A stretch of 64,000 bases of DNA from Copromyces sp. CBS 386.78. Its lineage: Eukaryota > Ascomycota > Sordariomycetes > Sordariales > Sordariaceae. The DNA lies in assembly GCA_030685235.1 (NCBI GenBank), contig MU839161.1:124001-188000 (forward strand). The letters are read 5' to 3'. The position numbers were made by a program, and so were the translations under genes. The notes under the pieces are model-generated. The model was not told the DNA's origin, ran no database searches, and saw only the letters and a list, made by a program, of their open reading frames with translations. This document shows, piece by piece, positions 45,226 through 57,241 of the stretch (its first letter is position 1; every line of letters begins with the position of its first letter).

Positions 45226-45843
45226 GCATGCAGCTAGCTAGCACAACAACAGAGCAAAATCAAGACGATACCCCCCTGGTCACAGAGCAAGTGGGATGGA
45301 TGGTGATGTGATATGAATGTTGCTGGAGGCGGTTACGCTTCATGCGCTCCGTTCATCACGCCGAATCCTTGAAAGATGTGTCCGTGTACTACAAGAAATA
45401 AAAGGTGTACAACAGGATCTATTGTGGTGCGACTAGAGGCGTTATGGCTACCTGCGATGTCTACAGCAATGAAGACTAGGCAACGGATGGACTGGCTTCT
45501 TCAGGGAAGGGTGGAGACAGGACTGGCCAAGATATTTTGCTGCAAAGTTCCTTTAAACGGTAGTAGCAACATAATCCTCCTTGGCTGTTACACATTTCCC
45601 ATGACGCTCCCCTCGGCCTTTAACCATCAGAACACTCATGAAACACAACTTGGTTTTTTTTTTTTCGCTAACCTTTCCCATTTATACGTCCATAGTTATA
45701 CCACCACGAGAATGAAAAAAGTCATTATAACGATAATACAGTCTAGTGGATGTCCGCTTTTGTTTTTGTTTGCGGACCTTTTTCCCTATCATAAAGCCTG
45801 AATCCACACAACCTCCTCATAGCTGCCTCTTCCTGACCTCGCT
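45226..45843. other. intergenic, convergent 3' flanks
   Basis: 618 bases between the S12 and mannosyltransferase stop codons. It contains a poly-T tract near 45,654-45,665. No gene is recognised. Confidence 0.5.
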
Positions 45844-47373
45844 CTAATCCGACTGATCTTGCCAGCCCTCGGGCTTCGGAAGACCATTGAGCTCGTAGTA
45901 TCTCGAAGTGCCTGAAAGGTAATTAGGGTCAGTCAACGGCTCAGTGACAGGACGGAACGATGGGGTAAAACTTACAAGAATATCCCTTCCAGTCAAAGTT
46001 ATCCTTGGGGTTGCAGTGGCACTTGCGGTCGAGACGGAACTGCTCTCCGGTGGGGCAGTGGGTGAAGGGAACGTGGTAGTAAGCGATGTCGTTGAAGAAG
46101 TGAATCTCCTCCTTCTTCAACATCAAACCGGCGGCAATTGAGTGGACCGGCGCATCACCCCAACGCTCGTAGAAGAAACCGCCATCCTGATCGAGAGACT
46201 CAAAGTAGTCGGAGTAGGCCTTGGAGCGGAGCCAGTTGAGACTGCCAATCTCGAAGTTGGACCACTGTGGAGATTGTCAGACTGAGCTTGTTGCAAGCTG
46301 TAAACCGTCATGGAAGATACTTACAAAGTGGCACTTGTTGTAGGTCTTGCCGCCATCGTCACTGAGGAAAGCCATGGAGTTACCCTCAACAATGTGCTCG
46401 GGGTGGTTCTTCATGAACTTGGTAACGCTGTCCCAGAGGGTCGGGATAGTCTCGAAATACTCGTAAAGGCTGAGCACAAAGCTGTACTTCTTCTTGTTCT
46501 CGTGCATGTAACGGAAGGGGTCGTAGTGGATGTCGCAGTGGAACTCGACGCTCGGCTCGACGCGCCAGTAGTAGTCGTAGTTCATCATGAGGGGTTGACG
46601 GAAGAAGAAGCCGGACTCGAAACGGCACATGTGACGGTAGCTGACGCTATCACCGTAAATGATCTTTCGCTGCTTCATGTCCTCGCGAACCTTCTTGGCC
46701 TTCTCCTGGTCGATGTGGGGCGGGAACGACCAGTGCTCGGTCGGGATCTCGCCATAGTAGGTCTTGCCGGAAACAAGGGAGGAAGTAACCTTCTTGAAGG
46801 TGTCGTCGAACGGCTTATCGTTAAGGAATACCCAGTCGTAGTTGTAGCGGCGGTTGAAGCGGTCCTCGACCGAGCGGATCGACTTTGCAATATCCCAAAC
46901 ATCGGCGTTGCGAGCCAAGGTGACAAAGGTTGCGTTCATGCGAGGGCCGCCTTTGACGCCAGACAAGTCGCTCCAGCCCGGGTCGTTCGGAGTCATGGCC
47001 AATGGGTACTGGGCAGGATCGTAGTCGGCGCCATTGCTCTTGATGGGTGTCTTCTCAGCGTGGGCGGCATCGGAGCCGGTGGTGCTACCGGCAGTGTTTC
47101 CGGTAGTGCTCCCGGTGGAAGGCTTCGAGGCTCCGGTGGATTGTGGGAACTTGCCGAAGTTATCTTTTAAGGGGGTCACGACGGATGCCGGAGTAGAGAT
47201 GAAGTAGAGAACGGCGATAACCTAACGTCATAGTCAGTGGGGCGCCGGGAAAGCGAATGAGCACCGTCAAACGCAGGGCAAGAGACGAAAGAAGAGTATC
47301 AGAGATGAATGAGCAGACATACAAAAAAGGCAAATAGGATGTAGCGCACGAAGCGTGCGCTTCCCGCCGCCAT
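45844..47373 (-). CDS. KRE2/KTR-family alpha-1,2-mannosyltransferase
   Basis: Exons 47373-47323, 47221-46325, 46264-45976 and 45911-45844 give 434 residues. It transfers mannose from GDP-mannose to O- or N-linked glycans in the Golgi (GT15 family). It is a type II membrane protein: the anchor [17 protein letters not shown] continues across the first splice (VIAVLYFIS). A short Ser/Thr/Gly stem follows, then the catalytic domain with [51 protein letters not shown] and [19 protein letters not shown] (metal/donor site), and [14 protein letters not shown] with the conserved Glu region. SNFEIGSL and [16 protein letters not shown] come after intron 2. All four exons join in phase. Which KTR paralogue it is cannot be told here. 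Confidence 0.95.
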
Positions 47374-49729
47374 GTTGAAAGAATATGGGCCAAACCGAAC
47401 CTAAAGTTAAAGTTTGTAGTGTTGATGGTGTATGGAGGATGTCCGACAATATTCGTCTTCACGCACAGGTGGGACAACTAGGGAAATGGACAATGGCTGA
47501 ATGCGACCCACGGAAGGAAGCGACCTGGAGCCCACGTCAATTGCTACTGCACGACAAGTCTGAGCACTTCCGGATCCCGGAGAGATGTCCGAGATGGATA
47601 TGTACTGTAGTCGGCGTATGGCCTCGATAGTTGAAAAAGGAAGAAACAAGCCAGGAAAGAAGATGCCGGCCAGGCTGAAGACAAGTCGAAATAGAGGAAG
47701 AAGTTCCCTTGGTTTTGCTTGCAGCCCGGAGGAGCTAAGTGTTGTTAGCAGTCGGAACTCGGAAAGGATTTGAAGGCTCAGGCGCAGCGTCTTGCCAGGA
47801 CAGCCCACTGCAGCTTCGTATTGCCCAGTATTGTATGGATAAGATACGGAGGTGTGCCAGGTAAGGTAATTGGTAGAGGGGTGCCACGTCCGCGTATGCA
47901 AAGGGGTACCCGGACCGTTGGATGCCCTGTGTTGACTTTTCTTGACTGTGAATACCCCTGGATACTTTTTCTGATACTTCGTTGTGGCCAGGATATTGGA
48001 GGGATGCTTAAGCATGTTTCGCCCTTTTTGCGACAACGATCTCGGAAGGCTCGAGGATGAGGCGGGCAAACCAAAGAGGTCCCGGGTAGTCAAGTGTTAT
48101 TCATCTTTGAGGCCTTGTTCCTTCCGTTGGGTACGGATCAGACTGGTAACGAAAACATCCACCAAAGGCCCGCATCTACATCTTCAACACCATTGGAACA
48201 CCCGAAGCTATCTTTGGTCGCATGCGGCGCATTCCCCTGAGCAGCTCAATGTTCCGGCCAGAACCAAAAGATTGGTCGCGGGGGTACGCGGCAGGGAAAG
48301 ACATTAGGGTGCCCCACAGCTTCGTCGTCACCTGTATCCGCAGGTACCCCATTATTGCGGGCCGCGGCGGATTTAGCGTGGCCTTGTTAGTGAGGGACAC
48401 AAGTCCCCTTGAGAGAGGTCGTCAACTTCCAGGGGCATTGCCCACGACCACCACTTCACATGTTGCCTCCGTCAACAGCTGTTCAAAATCAGCTTTCACC
48501 CTATGAGCTCCAACACTTGCCCGTAGGTGAAATGGTCGGGAAGAATGGCGGATGATTGAGCTACCCTGCTTCTCACAGAGGGCAAAATATCGAGCTTTAA
48601 AGTACTGTTCTCGGCTTGGCGCTAAAAGTTGATCATGAGGTTTTCCCGTTGTTGTCCTGTCCGTTAAAAAAGTTGATGTTTAGAAGGTACCTTATTGTCG
48701 TATCGTTATATCGAACATTGCTATCGCCGATTGGCCTATCGGATTAAACAAACTTGCAACTGGCGGTTGAGGATCCCACGGCCCGGCAGGCACTGGGCCC
48801 CTGGTTGCCGCCCAACCGTCAACACCAAGGCCGGAGGGAAGGTCAAAGTGTCAAAGCGTCCGACAGGCCTACCGCCCGCCCACCTGTTGTCGGCTCCATT
48901 GGCCCACAGCTCCCTGATCTGGGTTGGAGTTGGCCTGACTTCATCCATCTCCGTCTCTTGTCGCCTTTTTGCGCTGCCATCAAGCTACTACTATTTCCCA
49001 GCAACCGCATCCACCTCTTCACCGCGGCGCACCCAGTTGCGCTTTCGGTTATTATTTCATAACCCTCTTGCTTCTTTGTTTTTAATTTCTCCAACCTGAG
49101 CGTTGAGTGTTTGTTGCCGCCCTGACAAGCTCTGCTCCGCTCCTTTGCCTGAGTCGCACCGCCGTCGACACGTCGTCTCCCTTTTCCCCTCGAGTCGCGC
49201 ATCGCAGCATCATGGTGCTTGACCAAACTGATCATATCACCATATTTACATCTCGTACTGTACGTTGTTCTTTCTTTTTCTCTACGGTTTGCTTGCAGCC
49301 TCGGATTGTCATGGGATGAAAGTTGGGCTGCCATCGTGTCCTAAACCACGTCCTAGTTGTCGTTGCCCCGCGTTTCAAGAGACAGCTCACCACCCTCAGC
49401 TGGAATATCCATCGAGTTGCCCCGCCCCTCTGCTTGGCTGTTTGAACACTGGACCTTCAAGCCTGCCTGTTTCCCTTTCACCAGAAGTTTGCGAACCTGT
49501 GAACCTTCCTCACGATTGTTCCTTGCTATACTTCTTGTCCTCCCACTCATCAGCTAGAGTCTTGTTCTCTCTTTCTTTGCCCCTCATTCTCCTCTTTCCC
49601 CCTCGCCAAGCCAATCTAGATCTTCGCGCTAGGATTTGCGCCGCAACGATCCTTCGTTCAACGTATACTAACCCTATAACAGTGATACCTCCATAGAATT
49701 TTCCCATAAACCCAACAGACATTACAACC
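47374..49729. other. long intergenic region, divergent promoters
   Basis: 2.36 kb between the mannosyltransferase and Pat1 genes. The last roughly 800 bases before Pat1 are C/T-rich and probably include a long 5' UTR with short upstream ATGs (for example near 49,212). No convincing gene is seen. Confidence 0.5.
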
Positions 49730-52295
49730 ATGTCCTTCTTCAACTTCGACCAGTCTCGCCATAATACCGCCGCCCCCGGCTTCTCCCAGGCTCACGATCC
49801 GTTTGCCAGCCTAGCCAACAGGGAGGAGGGAGCCGAAGAGATCGACTTTGAGGACACTTATGACGGCTTGGGTGACCAGCTGGATGAGACCGATGATGTC
49901 TTCAACGACGATACCTTTGGCGACGATACCGGCGCGCCCGGTCCCGTAGGCAAAGACTTCGACTTCTTCGGCCAGACCGCCAAGGTCGCCGACGTCATTG
50001 AGGAGGAAAATGTTCGTTTCAACCGCCAACAACCAGCCGCCAAGGCTCCCCAGCCTGTCGCGCAGCCATCGGCCTATACGTCCACCGCCGGACCCTCCTA
50101 CGCCGGACCCTCGTTCGGCGGGCCCTCGTACAACTATTTCCCGCAGGCCCCGGCTAAACCTGCCAGGACTGGCTATGAAAAATACCACGAGCAGCCGATC
50201 GAGGATCTTCAGGTTGACGCTGCTCTCTGGGGCGTCGCGCCGAAGAAGCAGCCGCCGCCGCCTGCTCAGCCTGCCGTTCCTAGTGCTCCCTCTGGGGGCC
50301 GCAAGATGCTGAGTCTTGAGGAGGTCGAGGCCCAGATGCGCGCCCAGGCGAAGGCGGCCACTCCATCTCCCGCTCCTCAGCATCAGCCCCATCAAATCCC
50401 CCACGAGCAGGCTTACCTCTACCAGCAGCAAGGTCAGAACCAGGCGCAGGCCCATTTCCAGGCCGGTGTCGTTGAGCCCCTGTACCATCAACCGCAAGGG
50501 CATCCCATGACAATCCTCCAGCGGCCTCACTCGAAGCCTGCTACACCCGCCCAGCCCTCTTCCCAACCGCCCGCTATTCAACAGCATCAGCAGCCTGTTG
50601 CTCCTCAGCAGCCCACTCAGATCCTGCAGAACCCCAACCGTCTTTCAGGCGACGCAGCTAAGATCGGCCTGCCTATTCACCCTACGCCTCCGTCCGGTCC
50701 TCAGTCTGCCCACCAGGGCCACAGGCAGCAAGGCTCTCTTCCGCGCCAGCCTCCTGTGATTCTTCATCCCGCCCAACTGGCCCAGCTCTCGGAGGAGGAA
50801 AAGGCTGCGTATCTTGAACAGGAAGCTAAACGCGCCAAACGCAACCACAAGATCTTCCAAATGTCTCGCGACAATGGTATCATGACGCCACAGGACAAGA
50901 ACTTTATTACCCGAATCCAGCTCCAGCAGCTTGTTGCGGCCACTGGAAATCCTAATGAACACGGCACAGACGAGTCACTTGCCGAGGACTTTTACTACCA
51001 AGTTCATAGTCAGATCCAGGCTGGCCATCGTCAGCACCCCAGCCAGCCTCTGAACCAGTTTGCTCAGACCTATTTGTTTCAGACCGGAAGCCGCCAGGGA
51101 GGTATGCGCCGCCATAATAGGGGTCCTGAGAACCATATGCAGAGGATGGAACAACAGGTCCAGCGCGCTGTTGAGGCGGCCAAGAACAAGCCCAAGAACA
51201 AGCAGCTTGTCATTGAAGGTAGCTTGGGCAAGATTTCCTTCAGCAACGCCAAGACCCCGAAGCCGCTTCTCAACATCAAGCGTAACGACAGCGCCAACGA
51301 TGTGAAGAAGGCGCTGCATCCTATCAATGGAAGGGACAAGAAGTCGGAGCTGAGAGCGCTCGAGTTGGTATACACCACACTCATGAAGATGGAAGACCAC
51401 GAACGTAACATGCCTATGGCGCCTGCTGAGGATGATCAAGAAGCTCTTGCGAAGGTCTTTGCATGGAGCAACGAGGGACAGGCGTTGAATGAGCAGCTCT
51501 GGAAGGCTCTGAGGGTGCAGGATATGGAGCAGCCGGGCCGCATCCACCCCTTCATGGCCCTTCTTTGTTACAACAAGGGCAAGAAAGCCATACCGCGCAT
51601 CTTCCGTCACACGAACCACGAGCAGAGGATTACCATTTTTACACGCATTGTCCTGAATCTCGACCAACTCGATGTTGTCCGAGAAGCTCAGGTTACAACT
51701 GATGACATCCAGTTCAACGCCGCTATGCGTGAAAACATTGAGCTGTTCTCAGCTGCTATAGTAACTACGCTGTTTACGTTCATGAACGAACTCGGCCTCG
51801 ACCTTGTTGCCGGCATCCTCGGCCTTGTGTGCACGCGGAACGTGGACGTCATCGCCAAGAGTAGAATCGGAGCGTCAATGCTTACCATGATTCTCAGTCG
51901 GGCGGAGCTCATTAAGCATAACAACGGGGGCACCGAACAGGATTGGCGTTCTTGGTAAGTTCCCTTATACTATGAGACCTGAACCGCATGCTAACAATAT
52001 ACACAGGGACATGACTTACACTCAATTCTTCAACAAACTCGAGCCCACTCTTCCGTACATCTTCCCCGGTAGCATTGCCCCCGATCAAGATACATACGTC
52101 TGGCAGCTTCTCGCGGCTATCGGTATTGGTGCCAGCCCCGACCAGCAGCAAAGACTTGTCATTGCTGTCAAGGACCGTGTCATGGATACCGTCAGCCTCG
52201 CCAAGACCCTGCCTCCAGCACTCGCCGGGGAGCGCCTGCAGAACGTTAACCTCTTCATGCGGTCGATCGGTCTCGACGTTGAACTGCTTCAATGA
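49730..52295 (+). CDS. pat1: Pat1, mRNA decapping activator
   Basis: Exons 49730-51954 and 52007-52295 give 837 residues. Pat1 bridges deadenylated mRNAs, the Lsm1-7 ring and the Dcp1-Dcp2 decapping enzyme, in cytoplasm and P-bodies. The conserved N-terminal motif FFNFDQ/DPFASL region is followed by an acidic stretch (EEIDFEDTYDGLGD), then a long Pro/Gln-rich disordered part. The middle domain (SRDNGIMTPQDKNFITRIQLQQLV and DFYYQVHSQI) and a helical C-terminal domain (KPLLNIKRNDSANDVKKALH, RIFRHTNHEQRITIFTRIV) match ascomycete Pat1. The 52-nt intron has a GTAAGT donor and CTAAC branch site, and exon 2 completes the helical domain. The ATG at 49730 opens MSFFNFD. Also annotated in other fungi as topoisomerase II-associated protein PAT1. 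Confidence 0.95.
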
Positions 52296-53129
52296 GCAAC
52301 TTGGCTATTCACTACACACACACTGAATTTGAAAGTCGGTTGCAAAAACCATCTGGGCGGGTGGTTTAAGCAACGACGACTATCATCATTAAGGAAACGG
52401 AAAAATTGCGTTGACTGCATCGCGTTTTGTCAGCGATCGTTTTTGAAGAGCTCTCAAGATATTTAGAGGCTCGCCCATACTTCTTGGAACGGACGGAGAA
52501 AAGCGTATCTGGGCCATGGCGATGGGGATTGCCTACCCTAGCAAACATTTTTGGCTTACCTACTACTAGAGGGTAAACTTCCTGGGCGGGGAAGGTGAGT
52601 TTCTTCCCAAGTTCCAACATTTGCATTGTCGGGGAAGAAGGAAAAGAACTTGGCGGTTGGTTTTTATATACCTCGGCATTGTTGTATGGATGGATGGATG
52701 GATGGGATGAAACGAGACACACCTGGCTGTAGAATAGGGGAACCAAAAAGGGGTTGGATTGGGTTTTGCGACTCGAGGTCAACCATCATTGATCATCATG
52801 ACTACACACCTGTCACCATGACCATTTTTTGTCATGGAGCAGGTTATTGAGAAGGAAGCCGTGGGGAAGAAAGGGAGTCGAGTGAGTTGTAGGGTATCGT
52901 ATATTTTTTTAAAAATTCAGAAGAGAATCTATCGGTTAACCAAAGGGTAGTAGTAAGGTGGTAGTTGACGACCTCTATCGAGGGCCTCCCTCCCGCTTCA
53001 GAAAGGCTCATCATCTTGCGCTGTTATCTCTTCGCATGTTGTCCTTTTTGCCCGCTTTTTCCCTATAGCCTTTGCCGCTTCAACTTCGGACGCACAAGCT
53101 TCTTCTCTTACCGCCGACAGTCTACGACT
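52296..53129. other. intergenic, convergent 3' flanks
   Basis: 834 bases between the Pat1 and RPC5 stop codons. It contains a short (ATGG)n run at about 52,686-52,704. No gene is recognised. Confidence 0.5.
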
Positions 53130-54452
53130 TTAGTCCAGCTGCATAGCATCCGCCTTCCCCTTTCCCTTGTTATTAAGCTGAACCTTCTTGGCCATCGACG
53201 TGGTTGCGGTGGCCTTTTTCGTGCCGAAAACCGAAGGCACCGAAACCGCCTCCTCACCGGGCTTCTTATCATCTGGCCCCAACCCGTTGATGGACCGCAG
53301 GATTTGCTCCTCGCCCCAATCAGACTGCAACCTGTTCACCTTCTCAACCAGATCCGGCGCTCCACTATCATCCGTCGGTTCTGCCGCCGCCGCCGCCGCA
53401 TCAGCTTTCTCCCCATCCTTCTTCTCTTCCTTTGCCTTCTCCTTCTTCTTCTCTTCATCCTCCTCATTTTGAGCCGGCGCACCATTGGCTGCCTTGCTCG
53501 ACCTCAAAAGCATGCACTCATTATACGTATCCCACGCCTCGCCGTGCTCGTCGTGGTACCACTTGAGGTTGTGCCAGGGTTCCGTCTGCACGGCGCGCAA
53601 GCGGTCCGCCATGGTCTCGGCTGCCGCTCCCGCACCGCCGGTGTCTGACGACTTGATGGACATGTGGATCGCGCGGCCCGCCGCCTGCTTGTCGGCGGGA
53701 CCATTGGCGGCGGGGCCGGGGCCGAGGCGCGAGAGACGCTCTTGCTCGGTGGCGGCGTCGAGGTAGGGTGCTACGGGCCGGAGTTGGACGAGGGAGGTTA
53801 CGGGGGTTAGGTGGAGGTTGTCTGTAGGGGCGAAGATTTTAGTGAGCTCAGGATGGAGTGATTATGGGGAGGGGAGAGGAGGATGGATACGGGCGGACTC
53901 ACTTCCTTGGAAGACACCAACCATATGCTTCACGTAATCCTCGCCCGCGCTTCGGCTACCCGTCAACTTCTGGTCGATGATAGCTTTCCCCTGCGCCACA
54001 GCCTCAGGCCAGCTCAGATTCTGCGCTTCGTCCTCATCTCCGTTATTAGCAGCACGACGTCCGCCACCACCTGCAGCACCAGGCCCACCACGTGACGATC
54101 CTCCCTGTCCACCAATGTTGAAACCACCAGCCAGCCCCAAGCTGCCGCCCTTCTTGGACTCCATGCTCTTGGCTAGGGCCACGCCCCAGGCGATACCCTT
54201 GCCCTTGTTGTAGCCATCGGCCGTCTCGAGAGGGATGTCGACCTCGTAGATGCCGGTTTCGGGCTTCACGCGGAAGCTGTTGATCCGTGGCGGCTTGATG
54301 GAGGATGGGTCTTGGGCGGTCTTGGTGACGTAGCGGAGTACGACGAGCTTGCGGTCTGAGGGGAGGGGCGGCTTGATGAAGACGTTGTAGGTGGCGACGA
54401 TGGGGTCGTCGTCTTCTGAGGGGTTTGTGGTTGTTGGTCGTTGGAGATCCAT
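53130..54452 (-). CDS. rpc37: RNA polymerase III subunit RPC5/Rpc37
   Basis: Exons 54452-53903 and 53821-53130 give 413 residues. Rpc37 pairs with Rpc53 in the TFIIF-like module of RNA polymerase III and acts in initiation, termination and reinitiation. Family marks are DDPIVATYNVFIKPPLPSDRKLVVLRYV at the start (triple-barrel fold), KPPRINSFRVKPETGIYEVDIPL, a Gly-rich insert, then HLTPVTSLVQLRPVAPYLD just after the intron and EPWHNLKWYHDEHGEAWDTY (the fungal Rpc37 C-terminal half). A Lys/Glu-rich stretch and a basic tail follow. The intron is 81 nt with a GTGAGT donor. The start at 54452 (MDLQRP) was preferred over in-frame codons upstream because none is an ATG near the conserved part. Confidence 0.92.
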
Positions 54453-56734
54453 GGTGGGTGTTTGGTTTGTGTGGGAAGAGGTATGTGCCGTCTCTTCTGG
54501 GTTATTGGGATTCTTGGAGACGACGGTTATAGACAAAGCGTTATACTGGGGTTATGTCTGTTCGGAATGGCAATATTGTTGTCCGGATGAGTCAATTAGC
54601 CAATAATGGTATCGTGGAATGTTTGTCTTTGACACAAGTAGATGTTTGGTGCTCGGCGAAGGGTGTCTCGACTTCTCGGAGATCCCAAGATGATTCGGCC
54701 AAGCACCTCTTTGCACGACTTTCTTTGCCTGCCCCCGCCGCGATTGGAGGGCGCCGCTGGGAAATTTTCTGGACCTTCACAACGTGCAGGCAGGGATTGG
54801 TGAAGCGGGTACACTAAAGCCCCGCAGTCGCTGACTGGCCCGAGCACCCACTGGGCGTTCGTCCCCAACCCACCTTGGAGCGCCGTGGGCACGGTTCGCG
54901 CAGCCCCTGTGGAACCCGACGCCCTGTGGACGGGCTAATGCACCCCACACCAGGATCTAGCTCAGTCGTCAGCTAGAGGCACCTCAATATCACTCCAGGT
55001 CCCGCCAGCCCCCCTCCCGTCGTCCACCAAAACATTAAATCGAGATGTCCAGTCCCGTCGTTAGGTAGCACATCTCGATTCTCAATCACCGCCGACCGTG
55101 CTTTTAACCTTTCATCCTCCATCATTACTTTATGGAATTGGTCTTGGGACGATCCTCGAGTGGCATTTTATATCTCGGTCCCTTTCCAGGCTCAGAGTGC
55201 CCAATAGCGAGCGGCCAGTGGTCACTTTGATGAGAAGGGCGGTGAAGCCACCCAACTCTAGTCAATGTATGACAGTACAGACTTTTCTCTCCGTGGATGT
55301 GCGTGTTGGGGGGACAGTCATCTGGCAGCACAATGTGTGAAGGCAGGCTCGTCAAAAAGACCTCCCCCTTTTTCCCTCTTGTCATGTTGTCGTCACCAAC
55401 CACTTTACGGGGGGGCATGCTCAGCTCGCCGCTCCTCATAAACTTGCTATCTCCAATCCACGGTATTCAAGCTTTGAGGCTGATTCCGACCAGGTCTACG
55501 GTATTCCACGCTGGACCAAACAAGGGCGAGCGAGGTTTTCATCACAATGTAAACAAACCTATTTGCTCATTGTTTTCTCAGGGCTGGCCGGACCGGCTTG
55601 GCTGTAAGCTCCGCTGTGCGCAACAAATCAAGTCGAGTCGGCGCAGCCATTGAGAACCCTTCGTTTACTGGACACCTGGACAACGCACCCCAGGGCAATG
55701 AGGATTGAGGCCAGGGGGTTCGAGGAGGATTTCCATTCAGCCTGTGACGATCCTGGCCAGGCCCTCCACTACATACACTACACTAGCTCCGCGTCTTTGA
55801 CCACAACCGTTCGACTGGCATATCGTCATGCACGTTCTATCAACCATCCGCGACACTGTGTTCTATCTATTTGCCATGGTTTTGCGGAAATCACATGATG
55901 ATCTCTTCTCCTTCTTGATCGCCCGCTACTTCACCTTACACCAGTCTTTGCCGTGTCCACCTCACCCCGTTGTGTTTGTCCCCTTCATTTGTTTTACCTT
56001 ACCCAGAAACCACCAGGGACATCAGAAGGCGTGGACTTGAGGACTGCCTCAAAATCTGGAAGATACTACTACCATCCCTTCCGACAGTCACTGTAACCCA
56101 ACGGGTCGGCACTTGTGCCCAGCCCCGTAGGATCCATCGCGTACCGTCTGGCTGGGACCGATCTCATTTCAACAAGGCCCGAATACGGCCAGGTCGAATT
56201 AGACGTCAGTTGCCAACAAACAGTTCAGTATCGTCCGCTTGACCGAGGAAGGTCGCCATGTGAAAATCCCTGAGCGAGGCGAGAGCCTCGAGGATGCTCC
56301 TCTGTTCATACCGGGGAAGAAAGAGAAGTAGGTTTATTTCCGAGTTTGATAGCACTACAACTGACAAGTGACTGACTCTCATAGTTAGTTGCCCGGTATC
56401 AACTTCGCTCGAACTTCTAGGTCGGGGCAGCCAACCGGGTTATCCGCGCTCGACAGCTCCCGTCATCCCCATAGCAAAGCGTGATTACTCTTTCTTGATT
56501 CAGTCACATTTCTTTGTCGACTACCGGGGATCTTTTGACGAAATTCACATCCTGCCAGGTTTCTTGTTACCTTGACCAGAAAAAGCAATCATAATACCAC
56601 TATTCGGCGGAAAACCATTCCAGAAAGGCGGTCAGCATTCAACATTCTCGCCTCGACTCAGCAATAACATACTTGCGGATGCCACCAATCCCCCGGGTCC
56701 CAGTCTCGCATTTTGAAAGATCGTGAACAGGTCA
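54453..56734. other. long intergenic region, no gene recognised
   Basis: 2.3 kb with normal base composition. Open frames are short (under about 120 codons), overlap, and lack family-like sequence. None is called. Confidence 0.45.
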
Positions 56735-56870
56735 ATGTATACAACCCTCGAGTCCTACCCAACTATCGACCGACCTGTTGGGGTAACCGTGGCTAGAGGC
56801 ATATATCCTTCGCCCTTACCTACAGCTGTTACAGAGTTTCGTTCCCCTCGATGCTCTTGTCGTCCCCGGC

Positions 56871-57113
56871 ATGCATGAGAGCAGGTACGGTTCTGAGGCC
56901 TATGTGCTGTACAGGTCTGAAGATAAGAAGACGACACCGCCACCCTACGGATACCTTAAAAATGAAGATTATGGCCCTTCAATGCTGGGAGCTATTTGGA
57001 CGACATGGAGTGTTGCTGTCGTTTTCGTCGCTTTGAGGTTTTGGGCGCGGTCCAGGGTTGTTAACGGGCTTGGGGCGTCAGATTGGTGCATTTTGGTCTC
57101 TCTGGTTGGTTAA
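56871..57113 (+). pseudogene. PTH11/rhodopsin-like membrane protein, truncated by transposon
   Basis: The frame gives YGPSMLGAIWTTWSVAVVF, then VALRFWARSRVV and GLGASDWCILVSLVG. That is the first helix, the LR-x-W-x-R loop and the start of the second helix of the fungal integral membrane rhodopsin-like family (PTH11-like, CFEM-less type). Only about 80 of the expected 350 or so residues are present. The frame ends at a TAA that is itself the 3-bp target duplication of the adjacent transposon. The reading frame is open upstream to about 56826 and may join an earlier exon with an ATG at 56735, but that intron would be only 43 nt. No continuation is seen after 63,301 within the window. Confidence 0.6.
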
Positions 57114-57151
57114 GGGTGTGTTCGGCGCACGCGGAAATGGCCTTCTGAAAT
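57114..57151 (+). repeat. left terminal inverted repeat of the transposon
   Basis: GGGTGTGTTCGGCGCACGCG at the start, continuing into GCCTTCT. It matches the reverse complement of the right end with transition differences only. Further inside, about 57237-57267, there is a second patch (AACCGGATTTCAGAAG) also found near the right end. Confidence 0.85.
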
Positions 57152-57184
57152 TAAGTTTTCAGGAGGGAATGCACTGGCCCTCAT

Positions 57185-57241
57185 AAACCGGATTTTAGCG
57201 GCAAATTCCGACAAATATAGGTCGCTAAATTCGGTTCAGAA
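57185..57241. repeat. subterminal inverted repeat inside the left end
   Basis: AACCGGATTTTAGCG and the later CGCTAAATTCGGTT are imperfect inverted copies about 25 bp apart. This could be a transposase-binding subterminal site of the element. Confidence 0.55.

Noticed and set aside
46310..47170. Plus-strand frame of 286 codons
   Set aside because: Antisense shadow of the mannosyltransferase gene.
47407..48093. Minus-strand open frame of 228 codons upstream of the mannosyltransferase
   Set aside because: It begins with a TTG, not an ATG, has no recognisable domain and overlaps the expected 5' UTR and promoter.
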